A stretch of 64,000 nucleotides of DNA, taken from contig NZ_PEFE01000001.1 of the NCBI RefSeq assembly GCF_002754315.1, forward strand, positions 1,426,001 to 1,490,000, read 5' to 3'. The translations under genes were made by a program, and so were the position numbers. Below the pieces are notes generated by a model. The model did not search any database, was not told the origin of the DNA, and saw only the letters and a list, made by a program, of their open reading frames with translations. The stretch's first letter is position 1; every line of letters starts with the position of its first letter. The stretch comes from Flavobacterium sp. 11 (GTDB lineage Bacteria > Bacteroidota > Bacteroidia > Flavobacteriales > Flavobacteriaceae). Positions 27,314 to 35,321 of this stretch are shown piece by piece.

Positions 27314-28579
27314 ATGTTTGACAGAGATAAATGGAACGAGATTTTAGAGGCTTTAACTGCTAATACATTCAGGACGATTCTTACTGCGTTTGGTGTTTTT
27401 TGGGGGATATTTATTTTGGTAATATTACTCGCGGCAGGAAACGGATTAGAAAATGGCGTTAAAAAAGGGTTTGACGGAATTGCTACCAATACCATGTTTA
27501 TGTGGTCACAAACTACTTCAAAACCGTTCAAAGGATTGCCTGCAACCAGACAATTTGACTTTAAAAACGTCGATGTTACTGCTTTGAAAGAGAATTTTCC
27601 AGATTTATTATACGTTTCACCCAGAAATCAATTGGGTGGTTTTGAAGGAGCAAATAATGTAGTCAGAGGAACAAAAACGGCAGCTTATACTATTTATGGG
27701 GATTACCCAGAGTTGATTAAGCAAGAATCGATGGATATTATAAAAGGACGTTTCGTAAATCAACAAGATATAGTATTGAAGCGTAAAGTTGCGGTTATTG
27801 GTCAGGGTGTAATAAGCGAAATGTATGAAAAAGCAGAAGAGGTTATTGGAACTTATATCAAGATTAACGGAGTGAATTTTATGGTTGTGGGTGTTTATAA
27901 CTCAAAATCCAGAAATAATGGTGATGCTGAATCTGCACAAAAAAATATTTTCATGCCATTTACTACCTTTCAACAAGCGTTTAATTATGGTGATACAGTA
28001 GGATGGATGGCGCTTACAGCTAATGATGATGCTTCAATTACGGAGTTAAAACCTAAAATTTTAGACTTCATGAAATCCAGACATTCGATACATCCTCAAG
28101 ATGACAGGGCGATTGGGAATTTTGATTTGTTTCAGGAGTTCAGTAAAATACAAGGCTTGTTTCTTATTCTAAGATTCATTGCTTATTTTGTAGGGACATT
28201 GGTATTGCTTTCGGGCGTAATTGGTATTTCTAATATCATGTTGATTGTTGTCAAAGAACGTACAAAAGAAATAGGAATTCGAAGAGCTTTAGGTGCAACA
28301 CCGGGCGCGATTCGTTCCCAAATATTATCAGAAGCTATTTTTCTGACTATCATAGCAGGAATGTTTGGAATTGCATTGGCCACAGGATTATTAGCAGTTT
28401 TAAATATGGTTTTAGAGTCGATGCCAAGTGAAGGAATGATGTTCGCGAATCCAAGTGTAGATTTGACAGTTGTATTTATTGCTTTGTTCATACTCATTGG
28501 TTCAGGTTTATTAGCAGGATTAATTCCGGCTCAAACTGCCATAAATGTAAAACCAGTAGACGCATTAAGAACAGAATAA
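27314..28579 (+). CDS. ABC transporter permease, MacB type (second)
   Basis: A 421-residue paralogue of the preceding permease with the same layout: helix 1 near residues 18-42 (GVFWGIFILVILLAAGNG), a periplasmic domain, and FtsX helices around IMLIVVKERTKEIGIRRALGA. It ends INVKPVDALRTE. The periplasmic domains of the two permeases differ clearly, which argues for a division of labour and not a recent duplication. It is followed after 42 bases by an adaptor gene. Confidence 0.92.
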   Translation: MFDRDKWNEILEALTANTFRTILTAFGVFWGIFILVILLAAGNGLENGVKKGFDGIATNTMFMWSQTTSKPFKGLPATRQFDFKNVDVTALKENFPDLLYVSPRNQLGGFEGANNVVRGTKTAAYTIYGDYPELIKQESMDIIKGRFVNQQDIVLKRKVAVIGQGVISEMYEKAEEVIGTYIKINGVNFMVVGVYNSKSRNNGDAESAQKNIFMPFTTFQQAFNYGDTVGWMALTANDDASITELKPKILDFMKSRHSIHPQDDRAIGNFDLFQEFSKIQGLFLILRFIAYFVGTLVLLSGVIGISNIMLIVVKERTKEIGIRRALGATPGAIRSQILSEAIFLTIIAGMFGIALATGLLAVLNMVLESMPSEGMMFANPSVDLTVVFIALFILIGSGLLAGLIPAQTAINVKPVDALRTE

Positions 28580-28597
28580 AGTATCAATCAAAAATTA

Positions 28598-28613
28598 TTT
28601 AATCGATTAAACA
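28598..28613 (+). repeat. Palindromic motif TTTAATCGATTAAA before the first adaptor gene
   Basis: The 14-base palindrome TTTAATCGATTAAA, extended to TTTAATCGATTAAACA, lies 8 bases before the adaptor start. The same 16 bases occur at 52800-52815. The central AATCGATT resembles LacI-family operator cores, but no LacI-type gene is in the window. Confidence 0.35.
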
Positions 28614-28621
28614 TAAGCAAA

Positions 28622-29737
28622 ATGAAAAAAGGATTAACCATAACTATTTTAATTACAATCGCACTAGTCTTCTTTGGTGCTTTGTATTATTTGTATGCCA
28701 AGAATCAGGAATCTCCAATTGTTTTTGAAACCGATAAGGCAGAAATAAAAACGATTGTAAAAAATACCATTGCAACCGGTAATATTGTTCCAGATGAAGA
28801 GGTGCTTATCAAACCTAATATTTCAGGTATTATTGAGGCGGTTTATATTAAGGCCGGTGAAAATATCAAAGCGGGTGATTTAATTGCAAAAATTAAAGTT
28901 GTTGCCAATGTATCTAACTTGAGTAATTCTCAAAACCAGGTTCAAACCTCCAAAATTGCTTTAGACAATCAGGAGAAAGTGTTTTTGAGACAAAAAACGT
29001 TGTTTGATAAAGGCGTTATTTCGGCAAATGATTTTGATGCGGCACAATTAGCGTATAAGCAAGCCAAGCAGAATTATAGCGCATCTCGACAAGGATATGA
29101 TATTGTAAAAACAGGAACAACTTCTGGATTGGGAAGCTATGCCAATACTTTGATTCGTTCTACAGTAAATGGAATGGTGTTGGATGTTCCGGTAAAAGTA
29201 GGAAACCAAGTGATTGAAAGTAATAATTTCAATGAAGGAACAACAATAGCAAGTGTTGCCGATGTTGGGCGTATGATATTCGTTGGAAAAATTGATGAAT
29301 CAGAAGTAGGTAAAATAAAAGAAAAATTACCAATCGAAATTACTGTTGGTGCTATTGAAAACAAAAAATTTGATGCGGTTCTGCAATATATTGCTCCAAA
29401 AGGTAAAACAGAAAATGGAGCAATTCAATTCGAAATAAAAGCATCTTTGACCAATAGAGATGATACTTTTATCAGAGCAGGTTTAAGCGCTAATGCCTCG
29501 ATTATTTTGGAAAAAGCGGATAAAGTTTTAGCAATAAAAGAATCATTGATTCAATTTGATAAAAAAACACAAAAACCATATGTAGAGATTGAAACCGGAG
29601 TACAAAAATTCACAAGAAAAGATTTAGTCTTGGGTGTCAGTGATGGGATTTATGTCGAAATCAAAAGCGGAATTAAAGCTTCGGATAAAATAAAAGTATG
29701 GAATCAAGGGCTGAAAAATGAAGAAGTGAAGCCTTAA
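28622..29737 (+). CDS. Periplasmic adaptor (membrane fusion protein) of efflux system, first
   Basis: A 371-residue HlyD/MacA-type adaptor with an N-terminal anchor (ITILITIALVFFGALYYLYA). The lipoyl-like half motif is VLIKPNISGIIEAVYIKAGENIKAGDLIAKIK, here shown by its ends VLIKPNISG and GDLIAKIK. A short alpha-hairpin (about 100-145) and the beta-barrel domain (FDAVLQYIAPKGK) follow. It should bridge the two permeases and TolC. A second, different adaptor lies beyond the TolC gene. Confidence 0.9.
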   Translation: MKKGLTITILITIALVFFGALYYLYAKNQESPIVFETDKAEIKTIVKNTIATGNIVPDEEVLIKPNISGIIEAVYIKAGENIKAGDLIAKIKVVANVSNLSNSQNQVQTSKIALDNQEKVFLRQKTLFDKGVISANDFDAAQLAYKQAKQNYSASRQGYDIVKTGTTSGLGSYANTLIRSTVNGMVLDVPVKVGNQVIESNNFNEGTTIASVADVGRMIFVGKIDESEVGKIKEKLPIEITVGAIENKKFDAVLQYIAPKGKTENGAIQFEIKASLTNRDDTFIRAGLSANASIILEKADKVLAIKESLIQFDKKTQKPYVEIETGVQKFTRKDLVLGVSDGIYVEIKSGIKASDKIKVWNQGLKNEEVKP

Positions 29738-29790
29738 AAATACACTCAAAAAAGAATTTTAGTTTTTAAAAAAATGTTAAATATGTGTAG

Positions 29791-29798
29791 TACCTTTG
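29791..29798 (+). promoter_or_regulatory. -7 promoter element before the TolC gene
   Basis: TACCTTTG fits TAnnTTTG and lies 21 bases before the chosen ATG at 29820. This suggests extra transcription of the TolC-adaptor pair. It also argues against the upstream TTG at 29796 as the start. Confidence 0.45.
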
Positions 29799-29819
29799 CT
29801 ACACTTTCATTCAAAATAT

Positions 29820-31190
29820 ATGAAAAAAAATAGTTGTATCAGTTTCGTTTTTATCGTGCTGTTTGGTTTGTCCGTTCAGGGACAATCCAAAAAATGGACT
29901 CTGGAAGAATGCGTAAAGTATGCCATACAAAATAATATCTCCATCAAACAATCCGAGTTAGATACTAAAACGGCGGCCATTGATAAAAAAGGAGCGATTG
30001 GGAATTTCCTTCCATCATTGAACGCCAGTGCTTCTCATTCCTGGAATATTGGTTTGAATCAGGATATTACAACAGGACTTTTGCGTAATCAAACGACTCA
30101 GTTTACGTCTGCTGGAGCAAATGTGGGAGTGGATATTTACAAAGGTTTACAAAACCAAAACACATTGCGTAAAGCCAATCTTTCGATTGTGGCGGCGAAG
30201 TATCAGTTGCTTAAAATGCAGGAGGATGTTGCATTGAATGTTGCCAATGCTTTTTTACAGGTGCTTTTTAATAAGGAAAACTTAAAAGTGCAAAAAGAAC
30301 AATTGGGAATTAATGAAAAACAATATGCACGTTCAGAAGAATTAGTTAAAGCGGGATCTATTCCACGTGGCGATTTATTGGACATAAAAGCTACTGTAGC
30401 ATCAAACAATCAAAATGTTATTGCTGCTGACAATGCGTTATTGATTTCAAAATTAAGTTTAGCTCAATTATTACAGTTGAAAGACTTTGAAAATTTTGAT
30501 GTTGTTGATGATACTGATGTTAAAGATGAAAATAATATTATGGCACAATCTCCAGCGGCCATTTATGATAAAGCTAAAGAAGGCAGAACAGAATTGAAAA
30601 TTGCCAGAACTAATTTAGAGATTGCACAAAAAAATGTAGAAATTGCCAAAGGAGCTTTTCAGCCTACTTTACAAGGGTTTTACAGTTTTAACAGTAGGGT
30701 TTCGTATGCAGATGTTCCTGCATTTGACAGTATGGGAAATATAATTGGAACAAAAAGTCCAGCACCATTTTTTGATCAATTCAGTGATAATAAAGGACAA
30801 TCTTTTGGAGCTCAGTTATCAATTCCTATCTTTAATGGATTTTCGGCAAAAAATAATGTGGAGCGTTCTAAAGTAAGTTTAGAGAGATCAAAAATTGCTG
30901 TTGAGCAACAAGATTTAGATTTACAAAGAAATGTTTTCACGGCATTTGCTGATGCAAAAGGCGCCTTGAATGCTTACGAATCTTCGGTTGTAGCACTTGA
31001 ATCGAGACAAGGAGCGTATGATTATGCCAAAGAAAAATATGCAGTTGGTTTGATGAATTCTTTTGATTTTAATCAATCTCAAACCTTACTTACAAATGCA
31101 CAATCAGATGTTCTTAGAACCAAATACGATTATATTTTTAAAATTAAAATATTAGAATTCTATTTTGGAATTCCACTTATCAAAAACTAA
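29820..31190 (+). CDS. TolC-family outer-membrane efflux protein
   Basis: The start at 29820 gives a signal peptide (MKKNSCISFVFIVLFGLSVQGQ) and a 456-residue protein. Two repeats of the outer-membrane efflux family are visible: WTLEECVKYAIQNNISIKQSE near the start (here noted as WTLEECVKYA) and the LKIARTNLEIAQKNVEIAKG region in the second half. Long alpha-helical segments fit the periplasmic tunnel. It forms the exit duct for the ABC efflux cassette. It is followed six bases later by a second adaptor. Confidence 0.93.
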   Translation: MKKNSCISFVFIVLFGLSVQGQSKKWTLEECVKYAIQNNISIKQSELDTKTAAIDKKGAIGNFLPSLNASASHSWNIGLNQDITTGLLRNQTTQFTSAGANVGVDIYKGLQNQNTLRKANLSIVAAKYQLLKMQEDVALNVANAFLQVLFNKENLKVQKEQLGINEKQYARSEELVKAGSIPRGDLLDIKATVASNNQNVIAADNALLISKLSLAQLLQLKDFENFDVVDDTDVKDENNIMAQSPAAIYDKAKEGRTELKIARTNLEIAQKNVEIAKGAFQPTLQGFYSFNSRVSYADVPAFDSMGNIIGTKSPAPFFDQFSDNKGQSFGAQLSIPIFNGFSAKNNVERSKVSLERSKIAVEQQDLDLQRNVFTAFADAKGALNAYESSVVALESRQGAYDYAKEKYAVGLMNSFDFNQSQTLLTNAQSDVLRTKYDYIFKIKILEFYFGIPLIKN

Positions 31191-31196
31191 TTTATC

Positions 31197-32501
31197 ATGT
31201 CAAAGAAAACAATTTATATCCTAATAGGTGGAGCAATAGTACTTATCGCAGCGTTGATAGCACTTTCAAAATCTGGAGTTATCGGAAATAAGGACAAAGG
31301 AACTGAAGTTGAAATCGCCCAAGTTATCCCAACAACTATTGTTGAAACAGTTTCGGCAACAGGGAAAATTCAACCAGAAATTGAGGTTAAAATTTCATCT
31401 GAGGTATCAGGGGAGATTATTTCTTTAAACGTAAAAGAAGGACAAGTCGTAAAGAAAGGGGACTTATTGGTCAAAATAAATCCAGATTTGTATACTTCGG
31501 GTTACAATCGTTCGGTTTCAAATTTATCAGGAACCAGAGCAAATTTGAGTCAGGCCGATGCTTCGTTCAAGGAATCTAAATCAAGTTACGACCGAAATAA
31601 AACATTATTCGATAAAGGAATTATTTCAAAGTCGGATTGGGATAAAGCTGTTGCCTCTTATGAAGTGGCTAAAGCTGCAAAGCAAACGGCTTATTTTAAT
31701 GTTCAAAGTGCTTCCGCAACTGTAAACGAAGCGAAAGACAATTTAGGACGTACTACAATCTATGCACCGGCAGATGGAACAATTTCGATGCTAAACGTAG
31801 AATTAGGAGAGCGTGTTTTAGGTACACAACAAATGACCGGAACGGAGATTTTGAGAGTGGCCAACTTGAATAATATGGAGGTTGAAGTAGATGTCAATGA
31901 AAATGATATTGTGAAAATAAAAGTAGGTGATGATGCTAATGTTGAAGTTGATGCGTATCTAAAAAAACAATTTAAAGGTGTCGTAACTAGTATTTCTAAT
32001 TCAGCGAGTTCCGCTTTGACAGCAGATCAGGTGACTAATTTTAAAGTTAAAGTAAGAATCCTTAAAGAATCGTATCAAGATTTATTAGAAGGAAAACCGG
32101 ATACGTATTCTCCTTTTAGACCAGGAATGACGGCAACTGTTGATATTATTACAGAAACAAAAACGAATGTGTTGTCTGTGCCGATTAGTTCCGTTGTGGT
32201 AAAATCAGATACGACAGCTGTAAAAGAAATTAAAGTAGAAGATCCTAATGAAGAGCAAAAAGGAGCTGCGCCAAAAAGTGATAAGAAATTTGAATGCGTA
32301 TTTGTAAAAGTGGGTGATAAAGCTAAAATTAGAATCATCAAAACTGGAATTCAAGACGATACAAATATTGAGGTTTTAACAGGTCTTAAAAAAGGAGATG
32401 TTGTTATAACCGGACCTTATAGTACCGTTTCGAAGGACTTAAATTCTGGAGATAAGGTAACGCTAAAAACGGATAAGGATAAAGCAGAAAGCAAGAAATA
32501 A
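31197..32501 (+). CDS. Periplasmic adaptor (MacA-like) of efflux system, second
   Basis: A 434-residue adaptor, longer than the first. It has an N-terminal anchor (IYILIGGAIVLIAALIALS), a lipoyl domain (IQPEIEVKISSEVSG, VVKKGDLLVKI), a longer alpha-hairpin (about 95-185), and a beta-barrel domain. The membrane-proximal domain carries a lysine/glutamate-rich loop (EDPNEEQKGAAPKSDKK). It is the last gene of the cassette, and a large inverted repeat follows. Which permease uses which adaptor cannot be told from sequence. Confidence 0.92.
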   Translation: MSKKTIYILIGGAIVLIAALIALSKSGVIGNKDKGTEVEIAQVIPTTIVETVSATGKIQPEIEVKISSEVSGEIISLNVKEGQVVKKGDLLVKINPDLYTSGYNRSVSNLSGTRANLSQADASFKESKSSYDRNKTLFDKGIISKSDWDKAVASYEVAKAAKQTAYFNVQSASATVNEAKDNLGRTTIYAPADGTISMLNVELGERVLGTQQMTGTEILRVANLNNMEVEVDVNENDIVKIKVGDDANVEVDAYLKKQFKGVVTSISNSASSALTADQVTNFKVKVRILKESYQDLLEGKPDTYSPFRPGMTATVDIITETKTNVLSVPISSVVVKSDTTAVKEIKVEDPNEEQKGAAPKSDKKFECVFVKVGDKAKIRIIKTGIQDDTNIEVLTGLKKGDVVITGPYSTVSKDLNSGDKVTLKTDKDKAESKK

Positions 32502-32521
32502 AATAATACACTAATATTTTA

Positions 32522-32561
32522 AAAATCACAATCATGGAATATATTTCATGATTGTGATTTT
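32522..32561. terminator. Large perfect inverted repeat after the efflux cassette
   Basis: AAAATCACAATCATG (32522-32536) and CATGATTGTGATTTT (32547-32561) are exact reverse complements around a 10-base loop. The flanking A and T runs mean it could terminate transcripts of the efflux cassette, although the downstream T run is only four bases. Confidence 0.6.
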
Positions 32562-32584
32562 CAAGTTAAAATAAAATCTGAAAA

Positions 32585-33253
32585 TTGGAATACATTCTCA
32601 ACATCGAAACCGCTACAAAAAACTGTTCTGTTGCTCTTGCAAAAGGCGGAAAAACTATTGTATGCAAAGAAATTGCCGAAGAAGGATATTCTCATGCAGA
32701 ACGACTTCATGTTTTTATAGAAGAAGTTATAAAGGAGGCGGGAATTACGCTCAATGATTTATCTGCCATCGCAGTGAGTCATGGTCCAGGTTCTTATACC
32801 GGATTGCGAATAGGAGTTTCAGCAGCCAAAGGACTTTGTTACGCACTGGATATTCCATTAATTGCCGTAGATACTTTGCAGGCTTTGGCGTCACAAGTGA
32901 CCATTTCCAGAGGATTAATTATCCCTATGATTGATGCTCGAAGAATGGAAGTGTACAGCGCTGTTTTTGCTCCAAATTACGAGCGAAAAAGAGAAGTTCT
33001 TGCCGAAATAATTACAGAGAACTCATTTGAGGATTTGGAGGAAACACTTTATTTTGTTGGTGATTGTGCTGAAAAATGCAAGTCGGTTTTGACTAAAGAA
33101 AATTATATTTTCCTTGACGAAATTGTATATCCTTCTGCCAAAGAAATGAGTGCGATAAGTTTTGAAAAATTCAAAAAAAGCGACACTGTAGATGTCGCCT
33201 ATTTTGAACCGTATTATTTGAAAGACTTTATGATTACGACTTCAAAGAAGTAA
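32585..33253 (+). CDS. tsaB: tRNA threonylcarbamoyladenosine biosynthesis protein TsaB
   Basis: A 222-residue ASKHA-fold protein starting at TTG (32585). It begins YILNIETATKNCSVAL and carries AVSHGPGSYTGLRIGVSAAKGL, the conserved TsaB segment (here identified by HGPGSYTGLRIG). TsaB is the partner of TsaD and TsaE in making t6A37 on ANN-decoding tRNAs. No ATG is available before the conserved N-terminus. It converges with the MscS gene with a seven-base gap. Confidence 0.93.
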   Translation: MEYILNIETATKNCSVALAKGGKTIVCKEIAEEGYSHAERLHVFIEEVIKEAGITLNDLSAIAVSHGPGSYTGLRIGVSAAKGLCYALDIPLIAVDTLQALASQVTISRGLIIPMIDARRMEVYSAVFAPNYERKREVLAEIITENSFEDLEETLYFVGDCAEKCKSVLTKENYIFLDEIVYPSAKEMSAISFEKFKKSDTVDVAYFEPYYLKDFMITTSKK

Positions 33254-33260
33254 TTTTTGA

Positions 33261-34088
33261 TTAAGAATTATCTGGGGATGATTCTCTTACATAAGGTTGT
33301 ATAACTATTCCGGCAGTATCAAATGCTAGTTTGCAGCTTTCTAAAGTTTCAGAGAAAACGACACCATAATCTTCATTATTTGCCCATGGTCTCACCGCAA
33401 GCTGAATGGCATTGTCGGTTAAGTTTTTTACAGAAACTTCGGCAGCAGGAGTTTGAAGTACCTTTGGATTGTTTTTTAAAATGGCAGTGATTATTTCTTT
33501 CACTTTTTTAATATCCGTATCATAGGAAATAGCGATGGTCAAATCGGCTCTTCTGATTTTTTGCAAAGAATAATTGATAATATTTCCATTTGATAAAGCT
33601 CCATTCGGCACAAAAATAGTTTGATTATTAGCTGTAATTAGTTTGGTTACAAATATTTGTATTTCACTCACGGTTCCAATTACTCCTTGTGCTTCAATGG
33701 TATCATGTACCTTGAAAGGTTTGAAGAGAATAATCAACATACCACCAGCAAAATTTGATAACGAACCTTGAAGTGATAAACCTACTGCAAGTCCCATTGC
33801 ACCTAAAATGGCAACAAATGACGAAGTTTCTATTCCTAGATTTGAAATGAAAGTCACAAACAAGAGTACTCTCAAAACCCAAAGTAAAATATCGGCAAGG
33901 AACTTTGTCAAAGTAGGATCTAAATCTCTTTTTATCATTAGTTTTCTAATGAATCTATTGATAAGCCGAATGGCGTAAAGACCAATAAATAAAATGACAA
34001 AGGCAGAAATAATTTTTGGCGAATAATCAACCAGTACAGTGATAAATGTATTGGCATAATCAGTTAACTGATTTGGATTTAAGTTCAT
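33261..34088 (-). CDS. Small-conductance mechanosensitive channel (MscS family)
   Basis: A 275-residue protein of typical short MscS size. Three N-terminal membrane segments lead into the pore helix region GAMGLAVGLSLQGSLSNFAGG. It continues into the beta domain (PFKVHDTIEAQGVIGTVSEI, NGALSNGNIINYS) and the C-terminal alpha/beta cage. It opens under membrane tension during osmotic downshift. The upstream minus-strand gene ends in its own terminator, so mscS should have a separate promoter in the short 34089-34104 region or read through. Confidence 0.92.
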   Translation of the reverse strand: MNLNPNQLTDYANTFITVLVDYSPKIISAFVILFIGLYAIRLINRFIRKLMIKRDLDPTLTKFLADILLWVLRVLLFVTFISNLGIETSSFVAILGAMGLAVGLSLQGSLSNFAGGMLIILFKPFKVHDTIEAQGVIGTVSEIQIFVTKLITANNQTIFVPNGALSNGNIINYSLQKIRRADLTIAISYDTDIKKVKEIITAILKNNPKVLQTPAAEVSVKNLTDNAIQLAVRPWANNEDYGVVFSETLESCKLAFDTAGIVIQPYVRESSPDNS

Positions 34089-34104
34089 TTTTTATCTAAT
34101 AAAA

Positions 34105-34126
34105 AACCTTCCCAAAAGAGAAGGTT
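34105..34126 (-). terminator. Terminator of the amphipathic repeat protein gene
   Basis: On the minus strand AACCTTC and GAAGGTT pair around an eight-base loop and are followed by four T residues, 44 bases after the stop of the 34170-34679 gene. Confidence 0.75.
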
Positions 34127-34169
34127 AAGTTTGAAGTGCAAAAATACAAATAAATTATTTTTTTATAAA

Positions 34170-34679
34170 TTAATCTGCGTCTTCTTCTATTTTATTTATA
34201 GTTTCTTTAGCTTTTTCAGTGGCGTCTGCATCACCGTCATTTGCTAATTCACTTGCTTTTTCAGAAACAGTTTCGACAGCATCAGTAGCTATAGTTTTAG
34301 TTTCACTTGCTATTTCTTCAACTTTTTCTGTTGCTATAGCCGTTTTTTCTTTTACGGATTCTACTGCTTTCTCAGAATGTTCAGTCACAGTTTCTTTTGC
34401 ATGACCAGCAAAATCTTCTACTTTATCTATAATTGGAGCTGCAGTTTCTTTTACTTTTTCAAATGTTTCTTCAACAAAAGTTTCGGCTTTTTCAAGGTAA
34501 GGAGTTGCAGTTTCTTTTGCTTTTTCAAATGTTTCTTCTGCAAATGTTTCTGCTTTTTCTAGGTATGGTGCAGCAGTTTCTTTTGCTTGCTCAAAAGTAG
34601 TTTCGGCTTTATCAGCTAATTCGCTGGCAGTTTCTTTGGCTGAGCCAAATAAATTTTTAAAAAATGAAGATAGTCCCAT
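34170..34679 (-). CDS. Low-complexity amphipathic-helix repeat protein (LEA/YtxH-like)
   Basis: A 169-residue protein made almost wholly of Ala, Glu, Lys and Thr. A 22-residue unit close to AKETAAPYLEKAETFAEE recurs at about residues 32-53 and 54-75, with degenerate copies on both sides. The pattern predicts continuous amphipathic helix or coiled coil. There is no true signal peptide, and the start MGLSSFFKNLFGSAKETA is a short hydrophobic-aromatic patch. It resembles LEA-like and YtxH-like stress proteins, often annotated as hypothetical. Function is unknown, and a desiccation or envelope-stress role is a guess. Confidence 0.7.
   Translation of the reverse strand: MGLSSFFKNLFGSAKETASELADKAETTFEQAKETAAPYLEKAETFAEETFEKAKETATPYLEKAETFVEETFEKVKETAAPIIDKVEDFAGHAKETVTEHSEKAVESVKEKTAIATEKVEEIASETKTIATDAVETVSEKASELANDGDADATEKAKETINKIEEDAD
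34437..34600 (-). repeat. Imperfect tandem 66-base coding repeat
   Basis: Within the amphipathic protein gene, a unit of about 66 bases (22 codons) around the TTTCAAATGTTTCTTC segment repeats with modest divergence, about two and a half times. It explains the protein-level repeat and could expand or shrink by slippage. Confidence 0.6.
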
Positions 34680-34999
34680 GGTATTTTTATTTGATTAGTC
34701 TTACAATATTAAACAATTTTTTCTAGGATTACTTTATTAAACCATTAATAATTTGCTGAAAATCAGTATTTGGCATCAACTGTGTCCACTTTTGGCAAAC
34801 ATAAAACAAGGTTTGTGTATTTGGCGTACAAATAAAAAAGGAAGACTTGATGTTTTTTGGTTCCAGCCGTACCATCCAGTTTGAAAATACAAATGAATAT
34901 CTGATGCTAGAAAGTATTGCAACAAATAACTGTAATAACCGCTAAAAATAAAAAAAGCGTTCGCCACGGCGAACGCTTAAATGAATCGGTCAAATTAAT
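34680..34999. other. Gene-poor interval between the repeat protein and dodecin genes
   Basis: This 320-base stretch holds the dodecin terminator at 34951-34978 and otherwise nothing I can support. A minus-strand frame at 34776-34967 (63 codons) runs through that terminator and has no recognisable motif. A plus-strand frame beginning near 34849 has about 32 codons. It might be a decayed gene, but no parent is recognisable. Confidence 0.4.
34951..34978 (-). terminator. Rho-independent terminator of the dodecin gene
   Basis: AAGCGTTCGCC (34955-34965) pairs perfectly with GGCGAACGCTT (34968-34978). On the minus strand the hairpin is followed by a T tract, 21 bases after the dodecin stop. The two-base gap between arms means the real loop opens one or two pairs. 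Confidence 0.9.
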
Positions 35000-35200
35000 C
35001 TATTCGAGTTCGAAAGTTAATTTTAGGTTTACTCTATATTCTGTGATTTCACCTCCACTTACGGCTGCACTTTGGTCTTTAATGTACACAGAACGTATGT
35101 GGTTTATGGTTTTAGCTGCCTTAGCAACTCCTTTTCGAGCTGCATCTTCCCAACTTATATCTGAACTGGAAAGCACTTCAATTACTTTTAATACTGACAT
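35000..35200 (-). CDS. Dodecin-family flavin-binding protein
   Basis: A 66-residue protein with the complete dodecin pattern: VIEVLSSSDISWEDAARKGV, KTINHIRSVYIKDQSA and the terminal strand EYRVNLKLTFELE. Dodecins assemble into hollow dodecamers that bind flavins and buffer free FMN or riboflavin. The tryptophan in the SWEDAA segment is the residue that stacks on the flavin ring. It is a single gene with its own terminator. Confidence 0.93.
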   Translation of the reverse strand: MSVLKVIEVLSSSDISWEDAARKGVAKAAKTINHIRSVYIKDQSAAVSGGEITEYRVNLKLTFELE

Positions 35201-35321
35201 AATTTCTATTTGTTAAGTTAAAGATTAAATGTACCTATTTTATTTAAAATTTCAATTTAAAAAGGCAATTATTTTAATGTAACTATAACATTGTCAATTA
35301 AATATGTATTTTTTTTTTTAT

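Noticed and set aside
34437..34600. Repeated DNA units as a possible CRISPR array
   Set aside because: The units are contiguous imperfect codon repeats of 66 bases inside an open reading frame, with no spacers and no cas genes.
34776..34967. Minus-strand open frame of 63 codons
   Set aside because: It runs through the dodecin terminator and has no signal, motif or plausible start context.
35000..35216. Plus-strand open frame starting at 34917 opposite dodecin
   Set aside because: It is antisense to the clearly recognised dodecin gene and includes the terminator hairpin.
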